From: Rhynchopus sp. YZ270_cl-10 | Lineage: Eukaryota > Euglenozoa > Diplonemea > Diplonemida > Diplonemidae | NCBI GenBank assembly: GCA_964035575.1 | Contig: OZ037905.1 | Location: forward strand, 459,001-523,000 | DNA: 64,000 nt | Direction: 5' to 3' | In this document: one piece after another, positions 1-9,118 of the stretch | Layout: each line of letters opens with the position of its first letter | How positions within the stretch are numbered: position 1 is the first letter of the stretch | Notes under the pieces: model-generated | Databases searched by the model: none | What the model saw: the letters and a program-made list of their open reading frames with translations, nothing else | What the model was told of the DNA's origin: nothing | Made by a program: the position numbers and the translations under genes

Positions 1-790
1 AGACGTACCTTCTGCAAAGGCTGAATTCGCAATTCTAAGGGATATGAATTCAGCCCCCACTGTTTTTTTGAGATGATCATTCCATGGTATACTAAGCGTT
101 CCCGAAGAATGAATCACCCCCTCCTCGTTCATGCAAACTCAAGAAAATTCTGAAGTAACTACAACCTGGCGTGCGGGTACAGATGCATTGCTTTGTTCTT
201 TCCTCAAAGTCATGTGTGATCTCTCGGGTCTGTACTAAAGTCAGTGTTTAGATAAGCATCCACTTGACTCGTTCTAACAACCGTTGAAATCTAGAACAAA
301 ACAACACACTGCCCCTTCTCACACCAAGCCGCCATGCTTCAAGAGCATGCCCTGGGCAAAAATTACTGTGACAAAAATTAGTATTCTGGGGGAACGCAAT
401 ATTTTCTTGTGTCTAGTCCTCCGCAAGCAGAGGACAGACTTTCCGGATCCCGAAGTCGAATTTCTTGCACTAGCTATGCTCCCTGGGTTAAATGGCTATA
501 GCAGTGACTGACTAAGAGTTTCATAATAATTAGGGTGGTCTGGGGTGGGTTAATGGAAAAGTTGGTATATAAACCCGACTTTTACGATCGCCACCTGGTT
601 TTGAAATAATTGCACCAGCTCTTCCGTGGGCACTGCTTCGCTGTCACGATGAAGGGTCGTCGGTTCGGGTACCTGATAAGAGAAATTGAATGTAAAAGTA
701 GAGACTACAACAAAAAAACAAACAAACAAGAAGCCGCCCCGTACCCCACGTAAAAGTGACATTTTTGTTGACAAAAAAAAAAAAAAAAAC
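1..790. other. No gene recognised; short repeat inside
   Basis: I find no convincing coding exon on either strand. The only recognisable item is the repeat at about 281-376, listed separately. The stretch ends in a run of A at 773-789. Confidence 0.5.
281..376. repeat. Dispersed repeat shared with transposon at 9-10.6 kb
   Basis: This block resembles 10211-10300 in sequence and order: an aaacaacac..tgcccc start, then cttcaagagc, then ctgggc and aaaatt. The second copy lies inside the non-autonomous DNA transposon at 9119-10645, so this is probably a remnant of a related element. Confidence 0.5.
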
Positions 791-1314
791 GTGCCCGTCT
801 AGGTGTCGATAGCATCGCTGTTATCAGGTCACAGCTGTCAAGGTCCGTCCGATGGCTCGCTGACGCGGCATGGGGAACTGCACCACTCGATGCCTACGGC
901 CCTAGCATATCAGCTAGAGCATCTAGGTGGTCTTCACCTCCAACCTCCTCTGCTGGCACATCGGAGGGTGACATGATCGACGACGTCCTCGCAGCGGGAG
1001 ATCGGCCTGCCGCGAATGACGTGCCGCCTGCTGAGGGTGACCCTGAGCCCAACCGTATTTTAAAACTAAAGCGTTCTGTTTCTCCCCCCTCCCGTAAACA
1101 GAATCCATCAACACGTTCTTCAAAAAGAAAACGCTCGTCTTCCCCCAGAGCATGCGACAAAACTGCCAAAAAACGGAAGAAATCCGTCATCAATGCCCCC
1201 CCCTCCGCCCCGCCACCCCCATCTGATGATGGCCCGGTGGGTAGTAGTATCAGCGACATCAGTGTGACATCTGCCACACAAGAGAGATCATCGCGCTCGT
1301 CTGCGGTGACATAA
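791..1314 (+). CDS. Unrecognised Ser/Pro/Lys-rich open frame, possibly a retroposed fragment
   Basis: One frame stays open from the A-run at 773-789 to a stop at 1312-1314; the first Met in frame is at 973. The C-terminal half is rich in Ser, Pro, Lys and Arg with clusters such as KKRKK, like a nuclear tail. The stop is followed within 60 nt by a run of about 15 A (1374-1388), which fits a reverse-transcribed polyadenylated RNA truncated at its 5' end. I recognise no domain. It is one of only two plus-strand candidates in the window, and an antisense frame of 147 codons overlaps it, so coding is uncertain. Confidence 0.3.
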
Positions 1315-1669
1315 AAATGTTTAGTATAGTGGAGCACACTCTAGGGTGGCTACACTAATACAACCAAGTTTTCAAAAAAAAAAAAAAATAGCGGACATGT
1401 CGAAAAGGGAGAAAACCGGGGGGTTAAAAACATACCTTGCACTCGGCCCACTCTCCAGGTACAAAGAACATCACTGCACGACAAACCCACTACTACAATA
1501 GAAAATAACTATTTTTTACCGAACAGAAAGGTCGTTTTATTGATGAGTGTTTTCTGAGTGCACACTCAGTGGGGACAAAATGCAACACTTCAAGGCATGC
1601 AATACTCCAAGGAATTTGCTAAGGAAAAGTCGATATTGTGGGCCCCTGTAGTAGTGCATATAGTTACCC

Positions 1670-2172
1670 CCAGATCGTCAAAACACCCGATTTTTGCGTT
1701 TTTTTGCACTTTTTGGTGCCCAAAAACCCAACTCAGGGGTCGAAATTTTCCCGAAAAAAAAAATTTTTTTTTTGAGATTTTTTGATTTTTTGACAAGGCG
1801 CTGGCCCATACAAAATGCACTGGTGGTACAGAAAATGACTGGGGAATTAACTCTAGATGCTCAAAACAGCCCAATTCTTGCTTTTTTTGACTTTTTGGTC
1901 CCAGAAGGGTACCTAGGGTGTAGTGAGCAGGCCTCAAAAACACTTGTGAAAAAAAAAAATTGGGATTTTTTTTTTTGAGATTTTTTCAAAAATCGACTTG
2001 TTTTTGGTAAAAATCACGAAATTTTGGGTTCGCGGAACCGCGTTTTAGACCCCCCTAGATGCTCAAAAGTGCCAAATTTTGCTTTTAATGGCCTCAAATC
2101 GTCGAAATTAGCCCAATATAGGGGCAAAAAAAAAAATTCGAGGGTCTAGGTATGGAGAGCGAGCACCTTAGA
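1670..2172. repeat. Diverged ~190-nt tandem repeat, shared with 14463-14620
   Basis: Three diverged units begin near 1672, 1855 and 2057. Each carries a gatgctcaaaa-like start, then a ttttgc stretch and a block near gggtct. The last unit (about 2036-2172) is nearly the same as 14463-14620 inside the second transposon, down to the end motif gagcgagcacctta. It has no coding potential. Confidence 0.6.
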
Positions 2173-2373
2173 AGGAAGATCGTACGATCGTACTACGATC
2201 GTACTACGATCATTACGATCGTACTACGATCGTTACGATCGTAGTACGATCGTACGATCATAATACGATCGTAAGTACGATCGTACTACGATCGTACTTT
2301 GATCGTAGTACGATCGTAGTGCGATCAAAAAAGAGCTGCGATCGTAAGAGATCGTACTACGATCGTAGGCAAC
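2173..2373. repeat. Array of palindromic TACGATCGTA units
   Basis: About 200 bp consists almost wholly of variants of the self-complementary 8-10-mer cgatcgta / tacgatcgta, head to tail with occasional spacers (tac, att, agt). Because the unit is its own reverse complement, the array can form cruciforms or a ladder of protein-binding sites. It directly follows the repeat ending at 2172, where the related copy at 14.6 kb instead has cacgtac-type terminal repeats. It may therefore be the subterminal repeat region of a related transposon. Confidence 0.6.
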
Positions 2374-2391
2374 CCGTGAAAATAAAAAAGT

Positions 2392-2418
2392 TGTCGAAGT
2401 TAAGGCTTAACTTCGACA
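2392..2418. repeat. Perfect 27-bp palindrome
   Basis: The arms TGTCGAAGTTAAG and CTTAACTTCGACA are perfect reverse complements around one central G. It lies 20 bp beyond the palindromic array. Confidence 0.7.
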
Positions 2419-2794
2419 CGTTGAAGGCCCTGTATAAAAAACGAAAAAAAAAAATCTTTCTTTTTATGATTTTAATCAATTTACCGTACAATAAAAGGGG
2501 CAGGGTGTGGGTGAGTTTTCATATACTTTCTATTCAAAGCAGAAAAAAGAGAAAGCACAAAAAAAAAGAAGAAGTTGACTTGAAATACAAAGCCTGCTCG
2601 CAAACAGTGTACCTCAAAAAAAAATGAAATGCTGGTTGTGGTCGGAACCGGACGGAAAAAGTACGGGGAATTTGGGTTCTGATTACACCAACAAAAAAAA
2701 AACTAAAATACCCCACCCCAACTCTAAGGGATTGTTAAGACTATATAAAAGGGATGAATACACTATAAAATACAAAAAAAAGAAATTTCGAAAA

Positions 2795-2831
2795 AGGTGG
2801 ACCTGAGCCTCTCTCTCTGCACTTAGTCACC
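2795..2831 (-). repeat. Hairpin module, diverged copy
   Basis: On the minus strand it opens with tttcag, then GGTGACTAAG. The outer arms GGTG and CACC pair perfectly here; the usual copies have a G:U at one of these pairs, so this is a compensatory change. The loop is lengthened by extra GA repeats. Confidence 0.5.
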
Positions 2832-3030
2832 TGAAAGGAAAGAGACAAAAAAATTGGTAAGGTATTACAAAATGCTGGACATATTTGTACCAAAAACAAA
2901 AAAAAACTTGGCTAGAAATACAAAACAAAAAAATTAACGCCTGAAAATAAAAAAAAATAGAAGAACGTTGATCAAAGCTAAGCCTCGTTTCTATTTTCTA
3001 TCATCATACAATGCAGAACAAAGAAAGAAA

Positions 3031-3070
3031 AGTTTATAAGATGACCCTAAGCCTCTCATGCTTAGTCACC
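3031..3070 (-). repeat. Hairpin module copy
   Basis: A typical copy: minus-strand arms GGTGACTAAGC and GCTTAGGGTCATC around a 7-nt loop, then TTATAAACTTTTC and a pyrimidine run. It lies about 300 nt downstream of the FAM161-like stop codon. Confidence 0.7.
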
Positions 3071-3230
3071 GTACACCTTAAAAGAAAACTTGAAAGACGC
3101 ACCTTTCGTGCGCACATATCAAACAAACCAAAGTTGAAAGAGCAAAACACCTCATCGTTTATCGGCACGCAGGCATGCTACCTAACAGAATACAGAGACC
3201 AATTATTGATCTTCTGCAAAAAAAAAGAAA

Positions 3231-3271
3231 AGTTTTATAAGATGATCCTAAGCCTCTCGTGCTTAGTCACC
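3231..3271 (-). repeat. Hairpin module copy with downstream splice-acceptor look-alike
   Basis: A typical copy. On the minus strand the module is followed by a T-run ending in TTGCAG at about 3217, so module plus tract has the layout of a complete short intron (GTGACT donor, pyrimidine tract, CAG acceptor). It lies about 100 nt past the FAM161-like stop. A more diverged relative sits at 3301-3331. Confidence 0.7.
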
Positions 3272-3371
3272 AAAAAAAGGGGCGTAAAAATCAAAAACTG
3301 TAAGATGAATCTGACTCTCTGAACTTATCACAAAAAAAAAAAAAACGCGCAACTTAAGAAGAAGAAACCCC

Positions 3372-5273
3372 TCAATCATCATACGAGTCTGATGTGCTAC
3401 TAGACGAATCGTCTGAATCACTTCCTTTGTTCTTCTTGCTTTTACTTTTCCCTGCCGCGTCTGCCGCGACCGGCGCATGGTCGGGAGTATCTGCATCGCT
3501 TCCACTTCCTGCTTTTCCTGAGGGTTTTGTTTTATTTGCTTCTTCGTCATCGCTTGGTTCTTCTTCTTTGGGGGGGTTGGCGCTGACCGCTTCTGCATGG
3601 GCACGCGACGCTGCTTCAATGCTCTGTTTTTCCGGTTCTCTAAGCCAAATCGGCTTTCTCTTTTCAAGCCGTTGTGTGATCTGTTCACGCTGCGCCTTCC
3701 AGGCGCGGGTGTTCCGCTTCCATTGCTCCTCTTCGGCTTCTTCCTCGGCGGTGACGTTGGCGGGTTCCGTCTCATAGCGTTTCAGGGTGAGCGACACGGT
3801 TCTTTGGCGGCGGTCTCTGCGTGCAGCCTCTGCCTCGTCTGCCTTCTGCTTTTCATTGCGTCTGACGATCATCATGCTGTTCTTAAGTAGAGACATGTTG
3901 GCAGCTTTTGTGTACCGTGTAGGCGCAGCGGTGCTGTGCGACCGTGGTGACGCCCTCTGGGGAGGCTTGCGTGGCAGCATGTAAGGCCAACGTGTTTCTG
4001 CTCGAGTCGCGTCGTCCCGCTCAATGTCGAGGTCAATGGAGAACTGCTCCTTGTAGGATGGTGTTGACAGCTTGAAGCCCTCAACCTTGGTTGTCTTTGC
4101 GGGTTGCTTGGTGACCTTTCGGAGCATGTCGCGTTCTTGGATTTTGGTGAAGTCGGGGACAGCTTTGTTGATGCGTGGTTTGAATACGCATGCAGGGGGC
4201 ACAGCAGGGGTGGAGGTGGAGCGTCTGCTGCTGTGTTGTGGTTCGGTGAGCATGCGTGGGGTGTTGCGTTCGTAGGCAGCAAGCTTGTAGCGTGCGGTCT
4301 CCTTGACGTCCATCTTGCGGAGAATCTCGGCCTCAGCGATTTTGTCCCATTTAGGTTCCTTGACGCTGCGGGGTACGGGGCGCGCCTTGAAGTGGTATTG
4401 CTGCATCTTGTCGGCGACAGGGACGTAGTGCTCGCGTTGGACGAGAGGCTCGGAGATGTATGTTTTGCGGGCTATGGGCTTCGCGGCGCGGGCCTCGCGA
4501 AGCGCTGCATCGCGTGCCCGCTGTGCATTCGCCTTGTTGAGAAGCTTTCTCTCCTCATCTTCGATCTGCATCATCTCAAATTTGTTGACAAACGTCGACG
4601 GCGGGACTGTGGTCGCACGGAACCCCTCCCTGCACCCCGCAGGCTCCACCACATTCTCGGTTTCGACACGCTCTCTGATGTGCTCGTCACGCTTCTTCGC
4701 TGCCGCACGCACAGAGACTTCGTTTTTCCTCAGCCGCTCTCTGAGGTCGAAGGAGAAGGGCTCTGTTCTGATGTTCTCTGCCCGCTCCTTCACGTATCTG
4801 CTTTGCTGCGTATCGTATGCTTCACGGGTGTACATTGAGTGTGTTGTGTCTTGCTGTACACGTGGAGTACTGCGGGGTATGCTGGCCGACACGGAGCGGT
4901 CTTGTTGCTCATCGAAGAGTTCTTGGTATGCGCTCATGTGTGCGGTGTGGCGTGCATGAAGGTCGGCGATGGGAGAGGTGGCTTCATGTCTGCTGCTACG
5001 GTGTGCTGCAGGTGACGTCGCCTCGGCCACGTGCTCTGCAGCAGCAGCACTGCGAAGGTCACGTTCTGCCACCTCCAGGGCACGCATCCGAGCCTGTATC
5101 TCAGCCTGCTCCCTGCGGAGCTCCACCATAGCATCGTCGTCGTCCTCGCTGTGCTCGCGTTGCGCCGGAACTGAACCACGACCCCCATCAACCACACTCA
5201 CTCTCACATTACGCTGCACACTCCGTAGCACTGTATTATACGGGTCCACATAGTGTGTCTGTGTTGTGTCCAT
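3372..5273 (-). CDS. FAM161-like ciliary/basal-body protein
   Basis: A single exon encodes 633 residues from ATG at 5273. The middle of the protein (about residues 170-400) is Lys/Arg/Glu-rich and helical, with short motifs of the type PFSFDLRER, YHFKARPVPRSVKEP and CVFKPRINKAVP. FAM161A/B (UPF0564) proteins of ciliated eukaryotes show the same spacing of F.ARPVP-type motifs; they act at the connecting cilium, basal body and microtubules. An N-terminal coiled-coil segment (about residues 45-75, rich in E/R/A) precedes it. The C-terminal 100 residues are low-complexity Glu, Ser and Asp and end SDSYDD. The final codons contain GTATGA, a possible splice donor, so the true end could lie further down among the hairpin modules at 2.8-3.3 kb. 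Family assignment rests on motif recognition only. Confidence 0.6.
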   Translation of the reverse strand: MDTTQTHYVDPYNTVLRSVQRNVRVSVVDGGRGSVPAQREHSEDDDDAMVELRREQAEIQARMRALEVAERDLRSAAAAEHVAEATSPAAHRSSRHEATSPIADLHARHTAHMSAYQELFDEQQDRSVSASIPRSTPRVQQDTTHSMYTREAYDTQQSRYVKERAENIRTEPFSFDLRERLRKNEVSVRAAAKKRDEHIRERVETENVVEPAGCREGFRATTVPPSTFVNKFEMMQIEDEERKLLNKANAQRARDAALREARAAKPIARKTYISEPLVQREHYVPVADKMQQYHFKARPVPRSVKEPKWDKIAEAEILRKMDVKETARYKLAAYERNTPRMLTEPQHSSRRSTSTPAVPPACVFKPRINKAVPDFTKIQERDMLRKVTKQPAKTTKVEGFKLSTPSYKEQFSIDLDIERDDATRAETRWPYMLPRKPPQRASPRSHSTAAPTRYTKAANMSLLKNSMMIVRRNEKQKADEAEAARRDRRQRTVSLTLKRYETEPANVTAEEEAEEEQWKRNTRAWKAQREQITQRLEKRKPIWLREPEKQSIEAASRAHAEAVSANPPKEEEPSDDEEANKTKPSGKAGSGSDADTPDHAPVAADAAGKSKSKKNKGSDSDDSSSSTSDSYDD

Positions 5274-5406
5274 TAGGGTTGTTTACAAATACAAATAAAA
5301 AGAAGGGATGGGGGCGGGGAGGGGAGGTGTGTTGCTGTGTGGTGTGGATGTAGATGAAAGCTATCATAGCGTGAAACTAAGTGGCATGTGAGGGAGCAAG
5401 TGTCCT

Positions 5407-5667
5407 TCATCTGAAATGGGGAACCCCAGGAGAGATGTTGGCCACAGTGTAGTACAGCTCAACGGCACATCCCTCATCCATCTCCGTGTCGCAGATGCGC
5501 AAGTCGTCGTTGCCGATGTCGCCACCGCCTCTCATCCGCACACCAACATGCCGAGCACGTGGCACGCCAAGCTCCGCAACAAGCTTCCCCTTCACCTGTG
5601 CAAGGGTGGCGCTCCTGTCCACTTCTATCACACAGCTTGCAGACTCGAAGTGTCCTGTGATGTCCAT
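5407..5667 (-). CDS. UBL-only truncated member of the UBL-WD40 family
   Basis: 86 codons from the ATG at 5667. Residues 1-76 are the same ubiquitin-like domain as in the full-length paralogues, and the upstream DNA is also nearly identical. The frame then diverges after NISPG and stops at once, where the others enter the first WD40 blade. The whole propeller is missing. Either this is a decayed copy that lost its 3' part by unequal exchange, or a separate small UBL protein. A longer in-frame start at 5778 exists but lies in the shared untranslated block, so I prefer 5667. Confidence 0.55.
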   Translation of the reverse strand: MDITGHFESASCVIEVDRSATLAQVKGKLVAELGVPRARHVGVRMRGGGDIGNDDLRICDTEMDEGCAVELYYTVANISPGVPHFR

Positions 5668-5966
5668 GTTCTGGGGGTGTAACTCTGTTCTGGGGAGGTG
5701 TGTGGGGAGGGCAGGAAGAAGAGGGGTGGGGTGGTGTTCGTGAAAGGAAACGAGACGTGTTGTCATTTGCAAAAACAAGAGAGATAACTCCTCACCCAGT
5801 TAGAGGTCCTCCCACCCTCCCACGTTCCCACGCAGTCTCCATTGCCAACCCACTCCCACAACGAGAGACATGTGCATCAATCTTTACGTATCTTCCTTCG
5901 TGGAGTTACCCAGGCAAGGTGCAGGAAAGGGAAGCAAAGTTAGATGGCACCTTTGTGGAAATGAGT

Positions 5967-7049
5967 TCAAGACAGGTGTGAGATGTCAACAATCTCAACA
6001 CCCTCATCCCCTGCGTACATCACCACACCACCACAGCTGCTGATTGCAACACCGTAAGAATTATGTGCCTCACATTGACAGTGAAACAGTTGTTCCCCTG
6101 TTGAAATGGACCACGCGTACCACACACCAGGTAAGAAGACAGCAACAATGTCGTTGGACAGAGCAACATCACTCCAGTCGGTTTCTGAGTCGTCTTCAAA
6201 TACACATTCACCTGTTTCGATGTTCCAGACACGCACACAGTTGGTGCCACACGTTGCAATGAAACGCTGGTTTGGTGACAGTGCCACAAATTCAACATCA
6301 GAAGTGCATGTCAGAACAAGCACCTCCACCCCTGTCGTGTAGTCCCAGATGGTCACATCTGTGCTGTGGCCAAAGATCACCCTGTCGCCTGCCACAACCA
6401 TGACGTCCTTGCTGTCCACAATGTGGTCCCACTCATGCACAACAACGCCTGTTGCAATGTCCCACACCTGCAAACCCTTGTTCTTGCAGCACGACAACAG
6501 CTTTGTTCCACAGGGTGACCATGCCGTGGTCTTCCTCTCATCACCTTCATCTCCAAAGGAGTGCTTCAATGCACCTGTCTTCACGTCATGAACTTCAGCA
6601 CACTGCGTGTCCTTCTTGACACATGAGATCCACTCACTGCAAGGTGAGAAGGATGGGGTACGAGAAGACTGGCAAGCGAAGCTGCACAGAAGCTCATGTG
6701 TTTCCGTGTCGAAGATGGACACAACATTCTCGTGATCCATCACAGCAAGGTACCTGTCACACGGGGAGAGTGTGAACGAGTACGTCATCAGCGAACCTTG
6801 CATCACCCCAGGAGTGATGTTGGCACCAGTGTAGTACAGCTCAACGGCACATCCCTCATCCATCTCCGTGTCGCAGATGCGCAAGTCGTCGTTGCCGATG
6901 TCGCCACCGCCTCTCATCCGCACACCAACATGCCGAGCACGTGGCACGCCAAGCTCCGCAACAAGCTTCCCCTTCACCTGTGCAAGGGTGGCGCTCCTGT
7001 CCACTTCTATCACACAGCTTGCAGACTCGAAGTGTCCTGTGATGTCCAT
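5967..7049 (-). CDS. UBL-WD40 family protein, copy A
   Basis: 360 codons. Residues 1-76 have a ubiquitin-like fold pattern (CVIEVDRSATLAQVKGKL corresponds to the strand-turn-helix of ubiquitin). A short linker, TGANITPG, leads to a propeller. Seven blade-closing motifs are visible: SIFDTETHE, AEVHDVKTGA, LQVWDIATGV, VTIWDYTTGV, VRVWNIETGE, WSISTGEQL and VEIVDISHLS. A seven-bladed WD40 ring is therefore complete, with no signal peptide or membrane segment. I chose the ATG at 7049, where coding similarity to ubiquitin begins; an upstream in-frame ATG at 7163 falls in the block conserved between genes. UBL-WD40 proteins commonly act as adaptors for ubiquitin ligases or recognition complexes, but no catalytic domain is visible here and the ligand is unknown. 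Confidence 0.85.
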   Translation of the reverse strand: MDITGHFESASCVIEVDRSATLAQVKGKLVAELGVPRARHVGVRMRGGGDIGNDDLRICDTEMDEGCAVELYYTGANITPGVMQGSLMTYSFTLSPCDRYLAVMDHENVVSIFDTETHELLCSFACQSSRTPSFSPCSEWISCVKKDTQCAEVHDVKTGALKHSFGDEGDERKTTAWSPCGTKLLSCCKNKGLQVWDIATGVVVHEWDHIVDSKDVMVVAGDRVIFGHSTDVTIWDYTTGVEVLVLTCTSDVEFVALSPNQRFIATCGTNCVRVWNIETGECVFEDDSETDWSDVALSNDIVAVFLPGVWYAWSISTGEQLFHCQCEAHNSYGVAISSCGGVVMYAGDEGVEIVDISHLS

Positions 7050-7397
7050 GTTCAGGGGGTGTGACTCTGTTCTGTGGGGACAGGTGTGTGGGGAGGGCAG
7101 GAAGAAGAGGGGTGGGGTGGTGTTTGTGAAGGAAACGAGATGTGTTGTCATTTGCAAAAACAAGAGAGATAACTCCTCGCCCAGTTAGAGGTCCTCCCAC
7201 CTTCCCACACCATGACGGGTAGTTGTGCTTCGTGTGCAAAAGCCACAGCGGAACGGCGCGGTCTCCATTGCCAACCCACTCCCACATCGAGAGACATGTG
7301 CATCAATCTTCACGTATCTTCCTTCGTGGAGTTACCCAGGCAAGGTGCAGGAAAGGGAAGCAAAGTTAGATGGCACCTTTCCGATGTGGAAATGGGT

Positions 7398-8489
7398 TCA
7401 AGACAGGTGTGAGATGTCAACAATCTCAACACCCTCATCCTTGCCGTGCATCACCACACCACCACAGCTGCTGATTGCAAGACCGTAAGAATTGTCCGTC
7501 CATTCAAGTTCACGATGCAAGAGTTGCATCCCTGTTGAGATGGACCACATGCACAATATTTCAGAAGTGTGGGCAGCAACAACGTCGTTCGACACAGCAA
7601 CTTCAGTCCAGTCCTTTTCTGAGACGTCTTCAAATACACATTCACCTGTTTCGATGTTCCAGACACGCACACAAGCAGTGTAACACGCTGCAATGAAACG
7701 CTGGTTTGGCGACAGTGACACAAAATCAACATCAGAAGGGCATGTCAGAACAAGCACCTCCACCCCTGTCGTGTAGTCCCAGATGCTGACATCTTTGCTC
7801 TTGTGTCCAAACATCGCCACCCTGTCGCCTGTCACAACCATCACGTACTTGCACTTCACAATATGGCTCCATTCATGCACAACAACGCCTGTTGCAATGT
7901 CCCACACCTGCAAACCCTTGTTCATGCACCACGACAACAGCTTTGTTCCACAGGGTGACCATGCTGTGGCCCACCTGCAATCACCTTCATCTCCAAAGGA
8001 GTGCTTCAATGCACCTGTCTTCACGTCATGAACTTCAGCACAGGCCTCGTTCTCGTGGATGAATGAGATCGACTCACTGCAAGGTGAGAATGCGGGTTTC
8101 ACAGAATAGTCGCAAGGGAAGCGCCACAGACGCTCATGTGTTTCCGTGTCGAAGATGGACACACCATTCTCACAATGCATCACTGCAAGGTACCTGTCAC
8201 ACGGGGAGAGTGTGAGGGAGTACGTCTCTTCCGCATTTTGTATGTCCCCAGGAGTGATGATGGCACCAGTGCAGTACAGCTCAACGGCACATCCCTCATC
8301 CATCTCCGTGTCGCAGATGCGCAAGTCGTCGTTGCCGATGTCGCCACCGCCTCTCATCCGCACACCAACATGCCGAGCACGTGGCACGCCAAGCTCCGCA
8401 ACAAGCTTCCCCTTCACCTGTGCAAGGGTGGCGCTCCTGTCCACTTCTATCACACAGCTTGCAGACTCGAAGTGTCCTGTGATGTCCAT
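7398..8489 (-). CDS. UBL-WD40 family protein, copy B
   Basis: 363 codons, 348 nt upstream of copy A in the direction of transcription. The UBL is residue-for-residue that of copy A. The propeller differs in short patches: after the linker (DIQNAEETYS), in blade 1 (MHCENG), before the second blade (CDYSVKP), in blade 2 (FIHENEA) and in blade 7 (ELEWTDNS). The linker is changed to TGAIITPG. All seven blades are intact. The spacer to copy A carries the common block caagagagataactcctc and a run of shared 3'-flank sequence, so the pair arose by tandem duplication of gene plus flanks. Confidence 0.85.
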   Translation of the reverse strand: MDITGHFESASCVIEVDRSATLAQVKGKLVAELGVPRARHVGVRMRGGGDIGNDDLRICDTEMDEGCAVELYCTGAIITPGDIQNAEETYSLTLSPCDRYLAVMHCENGVSIFDTETHERLWRFPCDYSVKPAFSPCSESISFIHENEACAEVHDVKTGALKHSFGDEGDCRWATAWSPCGTKLLSWCMNKGLQVWDIATGVVVHEWSHIVKCKYVMVVTGDRVAMFGHKSKDVSIWDYTTGVEVLVLTCPSDVDFVSLSPNQRFIAACYTACVRVWNIETGECVFEDVSEKDWTEVAVSNDVVAAHTSEILCMWSISTGMQLLHRELEWTDNSYGLAISSCGGVVMHGKDEGVEIVDISHLS

Positions 8490-8620
8490 GTTCAGGGGGT
8501 GTAACTCTGTTCTGTGGGGACAGGTGTGTGGGGAGGGCAGGAAGAAGAGGGGTGGGGTGGTGTTTGTGAAAGGAAACGAGATGTGTTGTCATTTGCAAAA
8601 ACAAGAGAGATAACTCCTCA
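8490..8620 (-). promoter_or_regulatory. Conserved upstream block of UBL-WD40 genes
   Basis: From the start codon outward this ~120-bp block (ttcagggggtg, then ctctgttctgtgggg, gtgtggggaggg, aggaagaagagg) is nearly identical upstream of all members: also at 7050-7165, 26870-26930, 28454-28570, 29834-29905, 31620-31710, 32913-32945 and 48422-48515. It must hold the 5' untranslated region and probably the core promoter. No TATA box is evident. Position and conservation are the only evidence. Confidence 0.5.
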
Positions 8621-8689
8621 CCCAGTTAGAGGTCCTCCCACCTTCCCACACCATGACGGGTAGTTGTGCTTCGTGTGTGCAAAACCCAG

Positions 8690-8752
8690 AACACCCGCAT
8701 CCCCTGCGTACATCACCACACCACCGCAGCTGCTGATTGCAAGACAAAAGAA
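8690..8752 (-). pseudogene. 3'-end remnant of a UBL-WD40 gene
   Basis: About 60 nt encode the last blade only (LAISSCGGVVMYAGD), with no upstream propeller and no UBL. Flanking DNA matches the spacers of the intact copies on one side and is unrelated on the other. It marks the left edge of the tandem array where a copy was lost. Confidence 0.6.
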
Positions 8753-9118
8753 CACATTCTCTATGCATGATGCAGCAGAAGACGCCTGCAGCCTGCAGGA
8801 CTGGGTGTGCCTATGACCGAGGCCTGTCAGGAGGTAGTGATGCACTTGGGTTTCACCGTCAGAATTTGCATCGCCGTTAGGAGGAAGACAAAGGGTTGTA
8901 GGCTGGTTGGCAGTCCACTTCATGAGTGGAGCATTTTGAGAACAGGAATGTTGGACGTGTCGTGCCTTCGCAGGGATTCTGAAGAAAAAAATAACCAAGC
9001 AGAAGATCTGTAGGGAGAGAAAATACTTTTGTTGTGCCGACAATCACCTCAGCACCCACCTTGATGGGGGCGTAGCTAGGGGTCACTCAATGTTGGCCGA
9101 AAAGCCTTTTTTTATTTT

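Noticed and set aside
791-1389. LINE 3' end
   Set aside because: A poly-A tract follows the frame, but no reverse transcriptase or endonuclease motif and no clear target duplication were found, so it is reported only as an unrecognised fragment.
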